Shown one piece after another: positions 1 through 11,410 of a stretch of 64,000 bases of DNA. Under the pieces are notes generated by a model. It worked only from the letters and a program-made list of their open reading frames with translations. It did not search any database and was not told where the DNA came from. The stretch spans positions 36,394,001 through 36,458,000 of the forward strand of contig CM075943.1 in assembly GCA_038030265.1 (NCBI GenBank), written 5' to 3'. Positions within the stretch are counted from its first letter, which is position 1, and each line of letters opens with the position of its first letter. Source of the DNA: Corythucha ciliata (Eukaryota; Arthropoda; Insecta; Hemiptera; Tingidae). A program made the translations under genes and the position numbers.

Positions 1-2473
1 TTTCAAAATTTACACATTTCAGGAATACGTTATTCCCCCTACCATAACCCCTTCCCACGCATCCTTCTTTTTTTCCACTTTTTTTTTAATAAAAAAACGT
101 TTCCATCTTTTTTATGCAACAGGGGAATAGCCCCCACACCCAACACCCCTCACCAAAGCTGTACACCCAGTGGTCCACCTTGGTAAAAACACGCGGCATT
201 TGAATTCATTGCGTTTCAATTAATAGGCACACTGAAAATTGTTTAAGGGGCTTCCGCTTGATTCAATGATCGCCAGGGATCCTTTTTTTTTTTCTTCTTC
301 TTTTTTTTATATATATAAAAAGCAATTTTATTGATTACCTTCGGAAGCGTTGAAGACAACGTTGTTGTGAAGCGAGACTTTTTTTCTCCCCTCTTTATAC
401 AATTAAAAATTTAAAATTCAAATGAAATCCAATTGGTTTAAATTATCCGCCCATTTTGATTTTATTCATTTTAATTCGATAACATCCGAATTGGAGACTT
501 TGTAGTTTCAATGGCGAGAAGAAAGGGGCGTAGAAAACACAATTACCCACGCCCATGCACCAAAATCCTTATTACCATTTGCGATTGATTCACATAAATA
601 AGTGGGCATTGTAACAAGTTAATTATTTCGCGGATTCGTCAGCCCTGTAACGCTGTGGGTCTCATTTTTAATGCTGATTTTAAATGCTGGAATTGAAGGA
701 GAATGTGTAGGAGGGAGGAACTGTTTTCCACGAAATAAGTGCAAATTTAAACGTGTGCAACCCCCCGAATTACCATTAATGTTTCCTTTCTCTTACACAT
801 ACGGGCCCTCTCAAGTTCAACTGCTCCATAATCAGCATCTTAGTACCACTCCTCACCCCCGTGAATAAGGTTTACAACAAGTTTTCTGGAAGGAAAATAT
901 ATTCGCGACTTTAACTTTGTAAAATTAGACTGCCAGGTATGAAGGAGGTGAGGTTTTTAGAGAATTTATTCACCTTTAAGACAGTTTTTTGGAAAAGAAA
1001 TAGTGCTGTGAGAGAAAGGCTCACCAATCAGGATCAAAAGTTCAAACTCTTTTCACGGTGAACAACAAAGATTTCTGTGTTGTACACGTCTTTTTTGTTA
1101 CTCGGAAAAATCTCATCCTTCCCCCCCACCTCCTACTGGGCACCTTAATCTCATGGGAATCCCTTCAAAGCAACATCATTGTTTGTTGCGTTTACATCTC
1201 ATTGGCACGCCCTTGTGACGAGGGCCCACTGGGCGGAGGGGGGGGGGGTGTTACTATCCTTCATATCCTTCACAAGGAAGAGAATATAAAGAGCTTAGGA
1301 AGTGGCTTTCCCATCTTCAAACTTTTTTTCTTTTCTACTGGTCTATGGGTAACGGGGGAGGAGAGGAATTTCTCATTTTAGAGAGTGCTCCCGACTAGTT
1401 GTATTCAAATCTCGTACACCGTTAAAAAAGTAAAAATAATTTTCAAAATAAATATCGTAACGCAGAAATTTTATGGATATGAGGGAGAAAAAAATAATTG
1501 TTATATTTCAATTGAATTTTGTTTGTCCTAGTCCATGGGTACAAACACCCCTCCCACCAAGCCACATTACGTACGTCACAAATGTATGTACGCATGGTTT
1601 CATTTTCTCTTAGTTTTCCACTTCAAGGAATTCATCGATTGACCAATTTATTCGCTCACGAATTCTTCGTATAACCTGTTATTCATTTTTTAATTTGAGC
1701 ATGAATATTTATCCCTCGGTTTATTATTTAAAAAAGCAATTTTATTCTGTTTCAATTCACGAAGAATACACTTTTTTGAGGAGGAGCGGCGTTTATCGAA
1801 TTTTCCAATCCATCAAAAATTAATTCCGCAGCGGTCGGTTCAAATTATTCTGTCGGACACTTTTAGCACACTGAATGAGCTGATAAAAAGTGGTCTAATA
1901 AGAATTGATTCTCGGAAAGTTGGAAAATGGTTTAATCGTCAATTGACCCTATAGAATTAATGTGGGTACCTAAGTTTGCGCCTTTAGGCGCATATTTTAC
2001 TTTAAAATACAAAACTATTCCGCTCTGTACCTCAACTGAGCCTCAGAAACGGACTTTCCGCATTAAAACTTGAAATTTTCACTAGCAAAGCCCAGAAATA
2101 GAAAACATGGTATGATGGTCATACCATTTTGCTTGTACCTATACTGCCATTTACATCGGTGGGAGGGGGTCGAAGGGCTTGTAAGCACAGTTGCACCCGT
2201 TGGAGAGTATTCCTTGCAATCACAATCATAGTTCGAGAATTATGAATTTATGACCCACGAGAACAACGCGGTTTCATGAAATAGTGATCAATTTTTTATG
2301 CTGTCGCATGAGCCTTTTGTGATTGAAACTTCTTGTGGTTTCAAGCCATTCGTAGCTCGAGTTCTTTATTGTATTGTATTGTATCAATCCATTTTAGGTT
2401 GTCGTTTTTTGGAGAAGGCTTTTTTATGGTTGGGCTTTTTTGTGCTATAGGACTTTGTGGTTGCGGGCGTTTT
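1..2473. other. Non-coding stretch, no gene recognised
   Basis: AT-rich DNA with homopolymer runs of T, A, C and G. Open frames are under 110 codons, show no recognisable motif, and have no convincing splice pattern around them. Nothing repeat-like was matched elsewhere in the window before the E element that begins at 2474. Confidence 0.6.
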
Positions 2474-3405
2474 AGTGCATTTCATTCTGAAAATGCACTA
2501 TTGGTCCCGTCGTGATGGTGGCAAACATGGGTCATGTCATGTTTTTTTCACGTTTCAGAACCTCTAGAACACGAATATCAGTGGTCTCCAGAATTCATAT
2601 ATATATTTATATGTATTATATTTATTTGTATATTTATAATATTATGGCCGTTTTCTTGTTAGCACGATAACTCTCGAAGAAATCAATTTAGCGGAACGCG
2701 CTTTGGCACCAAAATCAGTAGTCATAAGACCCCGGTCGGTATTGCATTTGGGCCAAATCGGTCAAGGTGGAGTGGGGGAATAGGGGTTGAAATGGTCAAA
2801 AAATCACTACAATTCACCAGTTGATTCTAGATGCATCATATTCAGTACGAATACTCCATGTTAGAGTAGCCTTTGATTCCCATTTTAATTTTTCGAAAAA
2901 GTCAAGGTGGTGGGGGTGGTCCTTCCGGTGTGGAAGTGTAAAAATAGCGTTGAACTTCACTAGTTCATCTTAGAACTCTAAAGTCAAGGTGGTGGGTGGT
3001 CCTTCCGGTGTGGAAGTGTAAAAATAGCGTTGAACTTCACTAGTTCATCTTAGCGCTCTAAAATTCGACTCAATAATTTAATGCAACCTAAGCCCTGGGT
3101 TCCATTGAGATTTATCGAAAACTTTGATGGGGAGGGGGTGAAATAGGGGATGAAATTTCAAAAAATCGCTTAAATTCACACGTTTAGGTACTATAAAATA
3201 CGGCCCAAAAATTTAATATAGCAAAGCCCTTGGAAAACTACCGACACTTTTCGACATTTTTGAAGAGAGGAGGGTGAAAATAGAGGAAGAAGTTCGGCTT
3301 AATGAAACAAATTATGGTATCAAAATTATTACTTCTGGGACGGCTTAGGGTATCCGTATACGGAATGAAATGCACTCTTTCCGACCGCCAGCTGCCGGAG
3401 CGAAA
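2474..3405 (+). mobile_element. Family E interspersed element, copy 1
   Basis: About 0.93 kb. It starts with AGTGCATTTCATTC, which forms a small hairpin with the GAAAATGCACT that follows. About 35 bp before its right end it has the inverse, GAATGAAATGCACT. It ends in a GC-rich palindrome-like tail, CCAGCTGCCGGAGCGAAA, running into T. The body matches the E copies at 12357-13498 and (inverted) 14104-14970 over a shared block that includes TAGCACGATAACTCTCG and GGGCCAAATCGGTCAAGG. A local direct repeat (AAGTCAAGGTGGTGG..., near 2902 and 2980) lies inside. No coding capacity, so a non-autonomous DNA element is the simplest reading. The superfamily is unknown. Confidence 0.7.
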
Positions 3406-3411
3406 TTTTTT

Positions 3412-4390
3412 TTATTGGTATTATTTAAGGTTAAAGCTCTTTAAAGGTTAGAAAAATTGGAGGTCGGGGGATTGTCCCTCAGAATTTCCTTTTTAAGGAG
3501 CTGTTTTCCCAGACCTCCCGAGAAATTGGTCGTGCACCGATTCGTCAGAATAGGAAAGTACCGAGTCAGTCGTTCGCTTATCTTCACGTTCAACGTCTGC
3601 ACTGACTTTAAGAGTTTTAATAAAACCAAAACCTATTTTTACCCAGACGTGGATATCCTCAGTGGTTTTTTTTTTTTTTACACTTCCGGTCGAATCACCG
3701 ACTCGGACGCGAAAAGACCAAGCGAAATTATACCAGGCCTGCCTTTTCCGTTTCCGTTTGAAAATATGTATTACGAAATAAGGCCGGAATGGCAACCGTT
3801 CCAGACGAGGTTGAAAGACTTAGCAATGACGCTTTCGCCTCCGGCGGAAGCCTCATTGCTATCTGGCAACCGAGTATGGAACGGTTTTTCCGTTCGTATG
3901 TCGTACGCTATTTCTGGGAAACCTTAAAAATAGTTTAATCAAGCAGACCGAGATTTGAAAAATTGAAATACTCTTAAAGAGAACTGTGGAAGGTTTCCCT
4001 TCGGTTTTTAGTGTGGCAAAGGTGTGGAGGGGCAGGGCTTCCATTCTGGTACGAGTGGGAGAGAGGCCGTCGCGATGCGGTGTTAGGAGGACGACGGGGA
4101 AGAGAGCAAGTGGACAACATCAAGTGCGAACGAATTGTGAGTGGAAGGAAAGCGGCCGGAATGATAGCTCTTGAGACCGATGAACTTTACTATAATGATG
4201 TGATTATAAAACGGTTTCCCAGAAAAAGTCGTTCATGACTCGTCGGAAAGTATAATTATCATGTACTCGACTAATGGAATCGCACTCGATACTTCTCGTT
4301 CGTCTAACAACTTTCGCACGAAATTTCATACTTTCCGCACTTGTTATAAAACGTATATTAACGCATATCGTTAAACCATACCTTTATCTC
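3412..4390. other. Non-coding stretch after E copy 1
   Basis: Overlapping chance open frames up to 156 codons occur on both strands around 3457-3927. None has a recognised domain, and the same bases are open in several frames, which argues against coding. No repeat identified. Confidence 0.5.
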
Positions 4391-4394
4391 AATT

Positions 4395-4830
4395 TTAAAA
4401 GCGAGTTGGCGCTTTTTCTCAATTTTTTTTTTTTTTTTTTTACCGCGTATGTGGCGATTTTTCACCATTTTGGCGGGGAATTAGCGTTTGTTCGCACTTT
4501 GAGGGCTTTTTCGATTTTACCCACGAATTGGCGTTTCCTCGATTATGGGCGCGAGCTAGAGCTTTTCACAATTTTTAGCCGCGAGTTAGTGATTTTTCTT
4601 AATTTTCCACAAAGTTTACTTCAGTATGGCGTTTTTCCTTATTTTAGCCGTGAATGAAGGATTTTTCTGAATTTTAGCCACAAATAATATGAGAGCCTTT
4701 TCTCAATGTTAACCGCGCATTTGTGATTCGTCTCTGTTTTAGCTGCGAATTAGCGTTTTTGTCAATTTTAGCCGCGAACCAGAGTTTTTCTCGGTATATT
4801 GATTTTTTTTTTTACTTCTGTACTCTAGAA
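4395..4830. repeat. Degenerate minisatellite, GCGAATTAGCGTTTTTC type
   Basis: Roughly 30-40 bp units recur with heavy decay. Each is built around 'tagccgcgaattagcg' followed by a T-rich run and 'caattttag'. Similar wording recurs at 10860-11040 and 23330-24480, so this seems to be a dispersed simple-repeat style rather than a gene. It contains two long T runs. Confidence 0.6.
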
Positions 4831-5296
4831 CTAGCGTTTTTCCAAACTTATATAGCCACATATACTTGCCCCGTATCGGTCTTACATGTATCAGACCATT
4901 CACCATAGTAATTATATCACTTAAACTAACCCTCAAGCCACAGAGCCGACCAGATTTCTCACAGGGATGAATACAGCCAAGATAATCCTTAAATCAATAT
5001 TTCAGCCCACAAAAAGTCCATTTAATGCCACTAACTAGTCTATTCAACCTGTAAACGATCAATTTAACTCAAAAAAATTAGTTTTATTGTGTTGTGGAAA
5101 ACCTTCTCTGAACCATAATGTTAGTCAGATTTTCTCTAAACCGGCTCAAGACCTTCTGGCCTGGGGCTTACTCGGTAAAACGGTTGATTATGTGTTTCCA
5201 TAATCACTCCCCACTCATATCAGTCAGTGTACCTACACACATTTGGTACGCGTGAGTCCTGCTGGTTCAGAATTGAGCAAGGTGTATGTGTATAGT

Positions 5297-5320
5297 GAGA
5301 GAGAGAGAGAGAGAGAGAGA
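5297..5320. repeat. (GA)n microsatellite
   Basis: Twelve uninterrupted GA units followed by interrupted GAGT/GAGA. Simple sequence repeat. Confidence 0.95.
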
Positions 5321-8300
5321 AAGAGTTAGAGTGAGTGAGAGAGACGGTGCTTCGGTTTTGATGTGTCAACACGAAGGAAATCTACACATTAATTTCCCTT
5401 GGACTGCATGGATAACAATATTCGAATTGATCGAAAAATGTGTAAACACAGCCCACTTCCCCCTTCAACTCTTTTTTGTTGATTTAGCTCGTTATAAAAT
5501 CTTCAAAACGATAATAACAATACAACGTCCTTTAGATAAAAAAAAAAAACATTAAAATTGCATTAATCAGGGGACATCTTCAAGGTCATTTATATGTACA
5601 CCTATGTCAATTGCTTTACGAGGTAACACGTATTTTGAAACAAAAAAGTGAACGGAAAATTCCAAGTTCCCCTCCTTTTTTAAAGAATTTATTTTGCGCT
5701 CACGGTAGATGGTTGTGGCATTAATTAAATGGGGTGGGGGTATTATTTTTGCTTTTTGTTTCGCTTTTAATTAATAGTACCGTTGGATTATTGGGTTTTC
5801 AAAAAAACATTCGGCTTCGTATTATCGTTGCCTCGACATAAAAAAAGTGCTTGTCACCGTCGTATTTTGTATTTACTTATCGAGGGGCTTCATTCATTCG
5901 TCGTTTACAGGTAAAAACGTATAACAAACAACACTCGTCGAAAATGCAGAGGTGAATTGGAAAGGGAATTGTGTAAACCGTGAGCTAGAAGCAGAATTCC
6001 CTCCTCTTTCTCACTCTTCACCACATCTCCATTGCACATGGGATTAAGAATGCCGGGGGCGAGTTGATCGATAGATCAGAGAGAGCAAGAGAATGAGAGG
6101 AGTTGAGAAGGGGGATGCTGGGGTCACGTATTTGAAAGCCTCTCCCTATCCATCCAACCAACCAATCCCTCCCCCCGCGCGACCTATGCCCGACTTCACC
6201 TTGCTCATGAATCACTCGTGTTTCAAGAAGAAGACCTGGTAGTGAGAAAAGGATGGTGTATACTAAATAGTGCGGGGGCGGGGGAGGAATGAAACTGGCT
6301 GGGTAAGAAGGAAAAGGATGACGGAGCGGGGGCGTGTTTTATAGGTGTGTGAGAGTTGTAAGTTTAAGAAGTGGTAACATAAGGTGTTCAACAACACTAA
6401 AACCCATTCTAGGGGGTAACTAGAAAATATATCCGCTGCTCACGTTTTTTTTCTATTCCTTAACCCGCACGTACTCGTGAGAAAATTCTAATTTCAATTC
6501 AGAGTGGACGAGAAAAAGGTCAGCCTCCTTCGCTCCTTACTTCCAAACTGGTGAAGCTATTGCTGTGAACATTGCTACGGGGTAGGGTCCCATCCAATAG
6601 AGAAAAAGAAAAACAAGAACATTCCTTCACATTTGTAATTCGAAATGTTGCTATCGATCCCTGAAAATGACTTCTACCAACCCACAAATGACGGTCAGGA
6701 TAGGCATAGCATTGGCGTTAAATGTCATCACCCCCACATCACCACTCAGAAACACAATAATGGGCTAGAAATTAAGCCTCTTCAACTTCCACGTCGATAA
6801 GCGGTCGTGTAGGAGAGGGGAAATCTCCGATTACCTCTTGGTTCTTGTAAAATCGTGTATTTCCCCTCCCCTACCCCTACCACAACCAAAACATGCTTGA
6901 ATGTTCTTTCAGAATGCTGCCAAAGGGCAGCAGTCAGTCAGAAACATAAAAGAAAAATAGGAGAAATCAAGTTTTTATGTATGGTGCGCAGGAAAGGAAG
7001 TGAGGAGTCATTATTTCCGCCACATTCTTTGTCTCTCTTGCTCTCTTCAACCTCCAAAGAAAAGATCTGTTTTAACCAATTAGAAAGATGAGGTTGTTAA
7101 ATTTTCAGCCATGTTTCTTTGACCTGATTTTCTCAACAATTAATAACCCAAACAGAGACGGTTTCCTACCTTAAACAATTTCTGATTAACGGCTAAATTT
7201 TTCGTCGGTGAAACTCAACAAAGCACGCAGTTTTGCGTTACTGTTGATTATTAAAAATGTCTGTACCAACTCGAGCCTCGTGAAAACAAGGGTATACGAC
7301 TACTTTCCAGTTTCCTCATATGGAAATATCATTTGGTCTCCTACTTTTTGCTTCTTGAATGAGACAATTTTTCCCCCTCATTTTGACTGGTGTTTCCGCC
7401 GCTGGAAAACCGGAGAAGGGTTTGTAACTTTCATTGAGCATTAAAGGCCTAATTACACAAACCGAATAGCTTTGCCGAGTGGCTAGGGCGAGTTCTGGAG
7501 CCGAGACCGGGTAGAAACAAAATCACACGTATGTCACTCGGCCGAGTATATACCGTCTGAGCTGATTACACTGACTGAGATTTTACTGGGTCGAGAAAAT
7601 CTCACTTCGTAACATAGCAAAATACTCGGAGATGACATCTCACTCTCACCCAACAAGTCCAAACTGATGCAGCCAGTGGAATTATAAATCACGTTTGTCA
7701 CAGTAGAGAAAGAGTAATTCCCATAATGGGCAGAGCTGTAAGGTAATACATCTGAAAAAGTTAACGATCTGGACTAAAAATGAATTAAGCCGGCTCCCTT
7801 TGGGGGCATGACTGAAAAAGTTCATATCTGGTTCCGAGTGGTAGAGAGATCGTGGGTAAGAATGGGATGGAGGGGAAATAACGACTCAATAGCATAATTA
7901 TATTAATGTATACTTCTATATTTAGCTCGTAGTTCAAACCAGACGTCTACACTCACAAAGCACATCGTTGCAAGAGTTCACTTTACGGAGGCAAACCTCC
8001 TCGCCATCCAACCCCCTTCACCACATTACCATTACCATAATGGTCTACGTTTGTTCACATCCCCCATTCTAGAACAGCTGTCACGCTCGAATTCTCCATT
8101 TCTGGCCTCGGTGAGGAAGCTTCAACTCATCGCCTGGGTGGGGGATTAGGATGAGTGGTAGGGTGGAGAGATAGCTTGTCAATTTCCCAGCGTCCGAAGA
8201 CGTACGAATTCCGACATATTCGAGGTAATCAAATATCGTTAAAGGTGGAGAGGGGGGGGGGTCTTAAAACTTTAAGAAATGGAAATTTCGTGTTGCACGC

Positions 8301-10696
8301 GGGTTTCTAACATGGATATTTATTAATGAAATCTTTTTACGTACTTTTTCGAATTAAGTAGCACGTAGGGCGTGAATTTCGTACTCTTTATGCTCCTGAA
8401 ATACAGATTTTTGTCTTGTTACTATGCAAGGGCAGTAGTTTAAAAGTACACAGAGGCCCTCTGTAGACTTTTCATGGGAGATTACAACGAGAACATAAAA
8501 AAGTACATAAAATAAAAAAAGACATCATAGAGGATGGAAGGGAATCAACGAACAACTAATGAAATTTTATTATTAAATAACAACCACCTCCTTATAAACC
8601 GTGTCAGTCACTAATTCTCGTTTTCGAGAGCGACATCTTCACAAGCTCGTGCCCTCGTTTTTTAGCCAGCCATAATTCAGACTCGTTTAAACTCAACAAG
8701 ATAGGCCCGCCTGGCCGGGCCTGCTAATTTGCTTTCGGGCCCGGGAAAAATGTAACACCCTCCCTCGCTCTGGCTGGCCAAATTACCAAAATAATTCGTT
8801 TTTGTATTTCCTTTGCAGCGAGTATACTTTTGCCTCCCCCCCCCCCTTATTCACTGTAACTCACCTATGAAATTAATTTTTACACTTTGAATAGAAAAAT
8901 AAAAATAATAAAGAATTTGGAAAATTAGAATTAACCTTTTTTTTTGTTCTTGAAGTGTTTTATGCTCCTGATTTGTGTTGTTTATTAATATTAAATAATC
9001 AATCGTTATTATAGACAAAAACAGTTAGCACAAATGGGGCTTGTACTGGAGGGAGGTTTATCTGTAAATCTTACTAGAATGAGCTGAACTCAATGTCTCG
9101 CCTGTTAATATTCCATTTCTGATGTGTTTCGTTTAAAGTGCAATATAACGCATAGTCCACAAAAACGTGTCACGATTTTTTCTGCAACGGTTGTAAACCA
9201 GGGAAGAATGACGCTGAAAATGTTCGTTACAACTTGTAAGAAGCTATCGATTCATCACTGCAGCGATATAACTTTCACAAATTTGGAAGAAGCCTAGAAG
9301 GTTCTGCTTGTTGCAGAAGAGCCCTTTTTTCTCACTTCGAAACCATGATTGTGGCAAGGGCGCATTTTATGGCGAAAGAGTGTAATAGCGCCCCCTCCTA
9401 TCAAGCCTACGGAGAGGGTATAGGACCACTCCCCCACCCCCATCATTGAAGCATCCACTATGAGGGGGGGGGATCAGGCTGACCCGGAGATGCCTGAAAT
9501 TTACACGAAGCTGAGCTCACCACATCCAGCGTCGTAAAAGTGTAAAGACAGAAAAAATATTTCAGGGAATCTTCACTGTACAGTTCCAGGGCGCAGGCAG
9601 GGCTTCAGGTTAGTCACCAGGGGCAGGGATTCTGCACGTGTGAGTTTCTGACGAAATTACCCCGTATATGGGACATAAGCGGGTTCTGTAGCTGGACTCT
9701 TGGTTGTGTGATACAGTGATCAAGTCTGACTCTAGCGAGTATTCGGGCACCAAAATTCATATTGGAGCGGGCAAATAATCATTTTTCGAGGCAAATATCC
9801 TATACTTAAAGAGCCAAATTAGGGCGAAATATTGAGTCTTCGATCGGAAAATACACATTTTGTGCTAAAGAAGCGTGACTGTTTGCACTTTCAGAAAATT
9901 CCGTTTGACTATACCGAGTGACAATTTGTGTTTTTTGGACAGCCTCTACTCCCCCGTGGATCCACTTTTTGTGGTTGGGGGTTCACAATGAAAGTCTCTC
10001 TCCCCAAAAATGGAAACCCCCTCATGCACCTGTTTGCCACTCCTGGCGATTAGTCGAATTTATGCTTCCAGTGGAGCCGCGTGAAAGACATGTTCCGTAT
10101 TTTGGTAGTGGGCTTTACCGCATTGATTATTTCAGGACACCTAAAATTCCAGTTTTCTGTCAAAATAGTCTTATAGCTCCTGAAATTCTATTGAAATAGT
10201 CTACAGGTCAAGCAAAATTACAGCCAAAAATCTTTATTCACAGTTTCTAGAAGAAATTCCCAGGATGATTTTCCTGGCTATAAGAGCAGTATCATGAACT
10301 TTTATTCAGCTATTTATAGAGCCAGACAGGCTATTTCGGGTAGAATTTGATTACATAGATCAAAAGATACAATTCCGGGACGCGAAATTCGTCAAAAAAC
10401 ATTGTGTTACTCCTTTTTGCTTTTGTGTACGGTGATTTTTGTTCCATTCAGACCATGAAAAGAAGGAGGTGCAAGATATCAGCCGCCAGCAGGCACAGAT
10501 CCAGAAAGTAAAATTGTCGTGATCCGCGTTCAAACTACATCTTTATTTTGGCAGGCAACAGCCGAGCCGCTATTGTCCCTTCACCACTCATACACAGTTC
10601 TTCCAAGGACAAGGTAGATTCCCACCTTCAAGACCGAACGGATGCGAGGCAGATTGCCTAACCTCACAGTAATCATTCTTCCAAGGTCGTTACTAA
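5321..10696. other. Non-coding stretch, no gene recognised
   Basis: Over 5 kb with only short open frames (under 95 codons), scattered poly-C and poly-G runs (for example near 8247 and 8838), and no repeat shared with the rest of the window that I could find. Exons without conserved motifs could be hidden here. Confidence 0.5.
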
Positions 10697-10777
10697 TGCC
10701 TAGTCAGGAGCGTACCAGTGGCGGTGGAACGATCCGATCCTTGGTTCCACCGCCACTGGTACGCTCCAGACTAGGCA
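10697..10777. repeat. Long perfect hairpin (34-bp arms, 13-base loop)
   Basis: Left arm 10697-10730 and right arm 10744-10777 are reverse complements with one mismatch over 34 bp. The arm begins TGCCTAGTC and includes GTACCAGTGGCGGTGGAAC. The GC-rich arms stand out from AT-rich surroundings. Could be a minimal MITE or a structured site. No flanking duplication is obvious. Confidence 0.8.
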
Positions 10778-10859
10778 CGGGGAAATTCCACCGTCGAAAC
10801 GTCGTAACTCGATAAAAGTGTCGTTTTTTTTTTGCCCTTCATAGTCGATTGATTCCTGA

Positions 10860-11410
10860 GCTTATATTAGCGAAGTGCTAATTCGCGGCTAGCATTAAGA
10901 TCAATCGCTCATTCACAGCCAAAATAGAGAAAATTCACGGTTTCCAACGGCCACTTAGTGACTGACATAAAGTGCTAATTCATGTCTAAAGCGAAAGAAA
11001 TTGCTAATTCGTGGCTAAAATCGAAAAAATCATACTGTCGACTAAAATGTGTGAAAAGCGCTCTTTTGTCGTACAGACGAATGGCGGCTCCTTGTCAGGA
11101 ACTTGCAGGCCTGTAAACTTTCAAGTCTGTCTTCAAGCGTTCTACCAGCTCTCTGGCGAAGATCGCATTTTCTGAGAAGATCGCATGATGTCTGGTGCTG
11201 AAGGAGGTCACACGAAATTGAGATTTTCACGGAGCTTCGGCTTTTTACGGGCGTTCGACTTTGAAAAAATAGTTGTTTCTGCCTGTGAAATTGATCATTT
11301 CAACAAGCCAACCCATAAAATATTGGGTTTTCAGCAAGCCCAAAACCCATTAAATTTGGGTTTACGGCAAGCCTAAAACCTACTAAATTAGATTTTCAGA
11401 AAGCCTTAAA
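10860..11410. repeat. Degenerate minisatellite upstream of the duplicated block
   Basis: Repeated 'gctaattcgtggctaaaatcgaaaaaatc'-style words (10860-11040) change into 'agcaagcc(c)aaaacccacgaaat'-style words from about 11290. The second type is the apparent progenitor of the 135-bp array at 14971-15646. Confidence 0.6.

Noticed and set aside
3457..3927. 156-codon plus-strand frame and overlapping minus-strand frames
   Set aside because: The same DNA is open on both strands, has no motif, and contains long T runs. Treated as chance.
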